The notes below the pieces were generated by a model. That model was not told where the DNA came from. It saw only the letters and a list, made by a program, of their open reading frames with translations, and made no database searches. From NCBI GenBank assembly GCA_036939975.1, contig JALLPB010001278.1, forward strand, positions 1 through 10,451: 10,451 bases of DNA, read 5' to 3'. This stretch comes from Cyclostephanos tholiformis (Eukaryota; Bacillariophyta; Thalassiosirophyceae; Thalassiosirales; Thalassiosiraceae). Positions 7,972 to 10,451 of the stretch are shown piece by piece. Positions within the stretch are counted from its first letter, which is position 1. Every line of letters starts with the position of its first letter. The translations under genes and the position numbers were made by a program.

Positions 7972-8991
7972 AAGCAAATACTCCTCAACCACAACCCAGA
8001 TGAACTCCCCAGACAACAGCAGTTCCCACTCAAGCCCATAAGCGTGTGAGCAGGAAAGGAGAAAATACATCAGATACTGGGAGCAGCGTACGAATTCATG
8101 CCCACAAGAACCTACCTAGCCAGGGAAGAATTTGAGGTGGCCGGTATCCTGTCTACCCAACAATTTTCCCAAGTGGACTGGGAGATAGTGCACAGCGCGC
8201 TTACAACAGTGCCAAGAATGTTCCAAGTCTGGGCATGTAAGCAAGTTTGGGGGATTGCAGGCACGAATAAAGAGCAAGCGTGGTGGTCAGAGGTCAACCC
8301 ACTCTGCCTTAGCTGCATGCAAGCCACAGAAACATGTGGCCACATACTACACTGTCCCCATGACGGAAGAGTGAAGGCACTCCACGCTACTATCTATCTC
8401 CTTGACCAATGGATGAAAAATAATAACACAGACCCGGATCTACAGGACTGCATCTTCAAATATGCCATGGGACGGGGGAGGATATCAATGAAAGAGACAT
8501 GCACCGAGAACGATTACTATGACAGGTATAAAAACATGGCCCGATTGCAGGACTCTATTGGTTGGCGAAGGTTCATGGAGGTGATGGTGTGCAAGGAGAT
8601 CAGGGCCATCCAAAGTGCATACTCTAGTGTCACAAGACTCTGCTGTAATACATCAAAATGGGGGCAAGATCTAGTCACGTGCCAACTGGAGGTCACACAT
8701 GGGCAATGGCTTTATCGCAATGTACAAGTACACAACAGGATAACCAGCACACTTGCAACACAATGGAAGGAGGAACTACAAATGGAAATAGAATGCCAGC
8801 AGCAGGAGCTTGGCAAGGAAGGACTACTAGAAGAGGATTGCTATCTAGCAGAATGCAATTTGGGGAATCTGGAGGAAACCTCCGGTATATTAGAGACTTA
8901 TTGGGTACAATCTATCCAAGCCACACAGGAAGCAGGCAGACTAGAGGGAGTAAGGCTATGGGCAGAAGAAGCAAGTCGGAACACATCTTAA
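7972..8991 (+). pseudogene. ORF2 C-terminal region with CCHC finger
   Basis: It continues in the frame of the last RNase H part, crosses TGA 8047-8049 (PISV then AGKEK; Trp or Arg are both plausible ancestral residues), and has an ATG at 8098 opening 297 codons to the native TAA 8989-8991. It contains TVPRMFQVWACKQVWGIAG (about 8206), then a CCHC finger (8305-8355), SIGWRRFMEVMV (about 8554) and a Gln/Glu-rich helical tail (EELQMEIECQQQELG around 8770). LINEs of several clades carry such a C-terminal finger region for nucleic-acid binding; the tail itself is unassigned. Confidence 0.7.
8305..8355 (+). other. CCHC zinc-finger motif in ORF2 C-terminus
   Basis: The reading CLSCMQATETCGHILHC has Cys at 8305 and 8314, His at 8341 and Cys at 8353, a C-x2-C-x8-H-x3-C spacing. 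This matches the C-terminal CCHC-type finger found after RT/RNase H in many LINE ORF2 proteins, where it is thought to contact RNA or DNA. All four ligands are intact, unlike the enzymatic domains upstream. Confidence 0.65.
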
Positions 8992-9018
8992 GAGGGCGCT
9001 ATTTAGTAAACAACAGTT

Positions 9019-9038
9019 GTATGGCTGCATAGCCATAC
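9019..9038 (+). repeat. Perfect 8-bp hairpin after ORF2 stop
   Basis: GTATGGCT (9019-9026) and AGCCATAC (9031-9038) are perfect reverse complements around a GCAT tetraloop. It starts 27 bases after the ORF2 stop codon. Confidence 0.65.
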
Positions 9039-9061
9039 GTACCTGGGTGAAAGTCCTGGAA

Positions 9062-9078
9062 GGAGAGTAGCCCTCTCC
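9062..9078 (+). repeat. 6-bp hairpin
   Basis: GGAGAG (9062-9067) and CTCTCC (9073-9078) pair around a five-base TAGCC loop. It is short and could be chance on its own; it is listed because it is the second of a run of hairpins in the presumed 3' UTR. Confidence 0.4.
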
Positions 9079-9160
9079 AGTGGTTCCGACTGCGACACTG
9101 TTTGGCACCTTGCCCTTGGCGTATGAAGACTCCTATTATGGTTAAACTGGTCTAGGTAGA

Positions 9161-9213
9161 AAATAATGATACCTAATTTCTTAAGTTGTTGTTGTTCTTA
9201 GGTATTATCATTT
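9161..9213 (+). repeat. 16-nt imperfect inverted repeat (long hairpin)
   Basis: Arm AAATAATGATACCTAA (9161-9176) pairs with TTAGGTATTATCATTT (9198-9213). Fourteen of 16 positions are Watson-Crick, one is a G-U wobble and one an A-C mismatch. The loop is 21 bases and contains a GTTGTTGTT run. It is the longest hairpin seen in the window. Confidence 0.65.
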
Positions 9214-9249
9214 GCTGGATTTTCTGCAGGGAAGAAGTACCAATTGACA

Positions 9250-9275
9250 CCTGAAGGTACCATATGGTTATCAGG
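9250..9275 (+). repeat. Nested inverted repeat around a palindrome
   Basis: CCTGA (9250-9254) and TCAGG (9271-9275) flank the perfect palindrome ACCATATGGT (9259-9268), giving a two-tier imperfect hairpin with an asymmetric internal loop. Confidence 0.4.
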
Positions 9276-9300
9276 CCTCAAAGTCGCTTGCCCAACCTAA

Positions 9301-9683
9301 AAAGGGGGGTTTAGCACCCCAAGACATGTTGTACTGACTTACCATGCAAAAATCTTGGTCCTCACGTGAGCATGCACACCTAACATACCATACTACAGGC
9401 GATTTTGGGCCAAAAATCTGGAGTACCAAACAATACCGCCATGATTTCAACTACCATTCCCTCCAGGATGGACGGCATGACAATCCATGCATGCAATTTG
9501 TTAGGAGAGGCATATATGATGTATATGTGCAGTCGTTGTTACTTCCAATGCTCTGCATCGGTGGTACAACCATCGCAACCAGTGACAATCCATCGCGCCA
9601 TTTTGTCGATGCGCAATGACGTAATAAGTCATAAAAATAGTAGTAATGATATTTTTTCTAGTTTTAACGACTAATACCTGTTG
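9301..9683. other. Non-coding stretch, nothing recognised
   Basis: Near its start GGGGT (9306-9310) and ACCCC (9316-9320) form a 5-bp hairpin next to an A-then-G run. Two overlapping open frames of about 90 codons (from 9344 and from 9405) lack protein-like features and compete with each other, so neither is called. I recognise no domain, RNA gene or element end. Composition becomes more AT-rich towards 9683. Confidence 0.4.
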
Positions 9684-9766
9684 CTTAGTATGTCAGTTGA
9701 TTGTTGTATGCTTTGTTGCCGGGAGTGGGGCCCAGTGGCAGCCATATGACAATGGTGGCTGCCATG
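9684..9766. repeat. Direct repeat copy A
   Basis: This aligns without gaps over 83 bases to 10119-10201 (offset 435), with about 60 of 83 identical positions by eye count (about 72%). It runs from CTTAGTATGT to GGTGGCTGCCATG. The identity is strongest in GGGAGTGG and ATGGTGGCTGCCATG-like blocks. It contains a perfect 9-bp hairpin at 9736-9764. It may be part of a larger diverged duplication or an unrelated small repeat family. Confidence 0.6.
9736..9764. repeat. 9-bp hairpin in repeat copy A
   Basis: TGGCAGCCA (9736-9744) and TGGCTGCCA (9756-9764) are perfect reverse complements around an 11-base loop. The corresponding hairpin in copy B is preserved with two wobble pairs. Confidence 0.6.
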
Positions 9767-10118
9767 ATTGTATGATGGGATGATTCACATTGTGGAGAAA
9801 TCATCTCCTCCTGCTCCTTTCCTGCCTTCTTCATCACCGCTGCCACAACAGAACATCATACGTGCATCATGTCCCCTCCCAGCAAATGTGGCTCAACAAT
9901 CGATCCGGCCGATGGGCTGCCAAGCCAATGGCTTAGATATTGACATTGATGCTCAAGGTCACCTCACCGAATATCATCGCTGATTTTCTGGTACTGATCC
10001 TACATATTCCTATGTAGAAAAAAGGGAAACACGACTCCCATCGATGCATCGTTATTAGGATAATCTAATTAATGAATTCATATTGATTAATCCATATTTT
10101 AATGAAATATTCTTATCT
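9767..10118. other. Non-coding stretch between the direct repeats
   Basis: A C/T-rich segment (about 9805-9850) is followed by AT-rich DNA. A 71-codon open frame from 9768 begins inside the repeat flank and has no recognisable features. I see no gene or RNA. Confidence 0.4.
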
Positions 10119-10201
10119 CTTAATATGTTATTCGATTGTCGTATGTGGTGGCACTGGGAGTGGAGTAACATGGTGGCCATAGGATGATGGTGGCTGCCAT
10201 G
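10119..10201. repeat. Direct repeat copy B
   Basis: This is the counterpart of 9684-9766, in the same orientation, 435 bases downstream and about 72% identical without gaps. Weaker similarity may extend upstream through the AT-rich sequence before each copy, which I could not align confidently by eye. Confidence 0.6.
10171..10199. repeat. Hairpin in repeat copy B (wobble-preserved)
   Basis: TGGTGGCCA (10171-10179) and TGGCTGCCA (10191-10199) pair at all nine positions if two G-U wobbles are allowed, with an 11-base loop as in copy A. The right arm is identical to copy A's, and the left arm differs at two sites that keep pairing. Confidence 0.55.
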
Positions 10202-10327
10202 GTGGGTTTGTTCATTTTTCGGTAGCTTTCTCTAGCATTTATCTAGCTAAAACTCACATCACAACTGCACAACAAAAAATCATCATTGTGAAGTACCCAC
10301 CCATATGTATGCATAGATAAAGAAGGG

Positions 10328-10345
10328 CAGTCATGCACATGACTG
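10328..10345. repeat. Perfect 8-bp inverted repeat
   Basis: CAGTCATG (10328-10335) and CATGACTG (10338-10345) are perfect reverse complements separated by CA. With so tight a loop it reads as a near-palindromic protein-binding site or cruciform as easily as an RNA hairpin. Confidence 0.55.
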
Positions 10346-10365
10346 AACATACTGCACACTGATGC

Positions 10366-10388
10366 AGCCTAGTATAGTTGATTAGGCT
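10366..10388. repeat. 6-bp inverted repeat
   Basis: AGCCTA (10366-10371) and TAGGCT (10383-10388) pair across an 11-base spacer. It is short and listed only for its closeness to the 10328 palindrome. Confidence 0.35.
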
Positions 10389-10451
10389 ACAAAGTACTAA
10401 CTAATTATGGGCTAGCTGATCACCACTGGGCCTAAGGTATTAGAGCTAATT

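Larger units (their letters stand above)
410..8991 (+). mobile_element. Degenerate two-ORF LINE retrotransposon (APE-RT-RNase H)
   Basis: This is one copy of a non-LTR retrotransposon. ORF1 (about 620-2854) is followed at once by ORF2 (2861-8991). ORF2 carries, in order, an apurinic-endonuclease-like domain, reverse transcriptase with YVDD at 5980-5991, RNase H with TDGSY at 7530-7544, and a C-terminal CCHC finger. Such elements nick target DNA with the endonuclease and prime reverse transcription of their RNA at the nick. The RNase H after the RT points to the I superfamily; I suspect a stramenopile lineage (perhaps Ambal-like) but cannot confirm the clade. No LTRs, integrase or protease are seen. 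Reading through needs ten in-frame stops (TGA at 764, 1664, 3244, 3889, 4367, 4829, 5236 and 8047; TAA at 2084; TAG at 7282) and eight frame changes to be crossed, so the copy cannot be autonomous. The listed left edge is only where ORF1's frame opens; the true ends are not resolved. Confidence 0.88.
2861..8991 (+). pseudogene. LINE ORF2 polyprotein (broken): endonuclease-RT-RNase H-CCHC
   Basis: This is one ancestral gene of about 2,040 codons from ATG 2861 to TAA 8989-8991, now in pieces. In-frame stops are TGA 3244, 3889, 4367, 4829, 5236 and 8047, and TAG 7282. Frame changes lie near 2903-2944, 3965-3971, 4933-4950, 7374-7382 (C7 tract), 7600-7615 (G-rich run) and 7770-7785. Domain order is N-terminal extension, APE-type endonuclease, linker, RT, RNase H, CCHC finger and C-terminal tail. 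The protein would have nicked target DNA, primed cDNA synthesis at the nick and removed template RNA. The sense of each domain is recovered on both sides of every break, showing point-wise decay and not rearrangement or 5' truncation. It cannot yield a full-length protein as it stands. Confidence 0.85.
8992..9300 (+). other. Probable LINE 3' UTR, rich in hairpins
   Basis: There is no open frame worth calling. The stretch begins at the ORF2 stop and carries several inverted repeats (9019-9038, 9062-9078, 9161-9213, 9250-9275). LINE RTs of several clades recognise structured 3' UTRs, so these could be the template-recognition region; this is inference. No poly(A), microsatellite tail or target-site duplication marking the 3' end was found, so the end is unknown. 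Confidence 0.45.
10202..10451. other. AT-rich non-coding end of window with short palindromes
   Basis: There is no gene. The stretch carries two neighbouring inverted repeats (10328-10345 and 10366-10388). Its right end is cut by the window, so whether it belongs to another repeat element cannot be told. Confidence 0.4.

Noticed and set aside
9040..9110. Possible group II intron or tRNA-like element (GGTGAAAGTCC and GGTTCCGA words)
   Set aside because: Only isolated words match. No domain V hairpin, no cloverleaf and no T-arm in register could be built.
410..9300. Target-site duplication, LTRs or poly(A) tail marking the element ends
   Set aside because: I searched by eye around both ends and found no convincing matching short repeat, LTR pair or A-rich tail, so no ends are claimed.
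9344..9674. Two overlapping forward open frames of about 90 codons
   Set aside because: They compete for the same bases, show no motif, signal peptide or composition bias, and lie in DNA that otherwise looks non-coding.
9768..9983. 71-codon open frame between the direct repeats
   Set aside because: It is short with no recognisable features, and its Pro/Ser content follows from the local C/T-rich composition.
9000..10451. CRISPR-like or phase-variable repeat array
   Set aside because: There are only two diverged direct repeats, with no regular short repeat-spacer periodicity, and the setting is eukaryotic.

Overview
The window is eukaryotic nuclear DNA dominated by one long, decayed non-LTR (LINE-type) retrotransposon on the + strand. 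No intact host gene, tRNA, rRNA, CRISPR array or prokaryotic operon is visible. The conceptual proteins resemble a LINE family I associate with diatom genomes (RT catalytic box YVDDTD, motif-B block QGLCQGNGASPAGW, tethered RNase H with TDGSY). The host is therefore most likely a diatom or other stramenopile alga, but this is recognition from memory and not proof.

Layout. Bases 1-409 are a G-poor, A/C-rich non-coding stretch (host flank or 5' UTR). Bases about 410/620-2854 are the remains of ORF1, about 745 codons from the first in-frame ATG. It has a Lys/Glu-rich, coiled-coil-like N-terminal part and a long body I cannot assign to a known domain. Six bases after its TAA, ORF2 begins at an ATG in good Kozak context (2861) and runs to a TAA at 8989-8991. 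Its order is an N-terminal extension, an APE-type endonuclease (about 3421-4234), a linker, reverse transcriptase plus thumb/connection (about 5239-7284), RNase H (about 7383-7971) and a C-terminal region with a CCHC zinc finger (8305-8355). This two-ORF plan (ORF1; APE-RT-RNH-CCHC) is that of an autonomous I-superfamily-like LINE that would copy itself by target-primed reverse transcription.

The copy is dead. Joining the homologous segments requires crossing ten in-frame stops (eight of them TGA) and eight single-base frame changes. The presumed catalytic Glu of the endonuclease is Val, and two RNase H catalytic positions are altered (Asp to Asn, His to Tyr). The RT segment is the best preserved, with one open frame of about 2 kb and its catalytic aspartates in place. 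The excess of TGA, the low CpG count in a hand-counted sample and several Asp-to-Asn changes at former CpG sites fit decay by deamination of methylated CpG.

Downstream of ORF2, 8992-9320 holds a series of hairpins, probably the element's 3' UTR. The rest to 10451 is AT-richer, non-coding DNA. It holds two diverged direct repeats 435 bp apart (9684-9766 and 10119-10201), each containing the same hairpin, and a cluster of short palindromes near the right end. Neither end of the LINE nor any target-site duplication could be fixed by eye.
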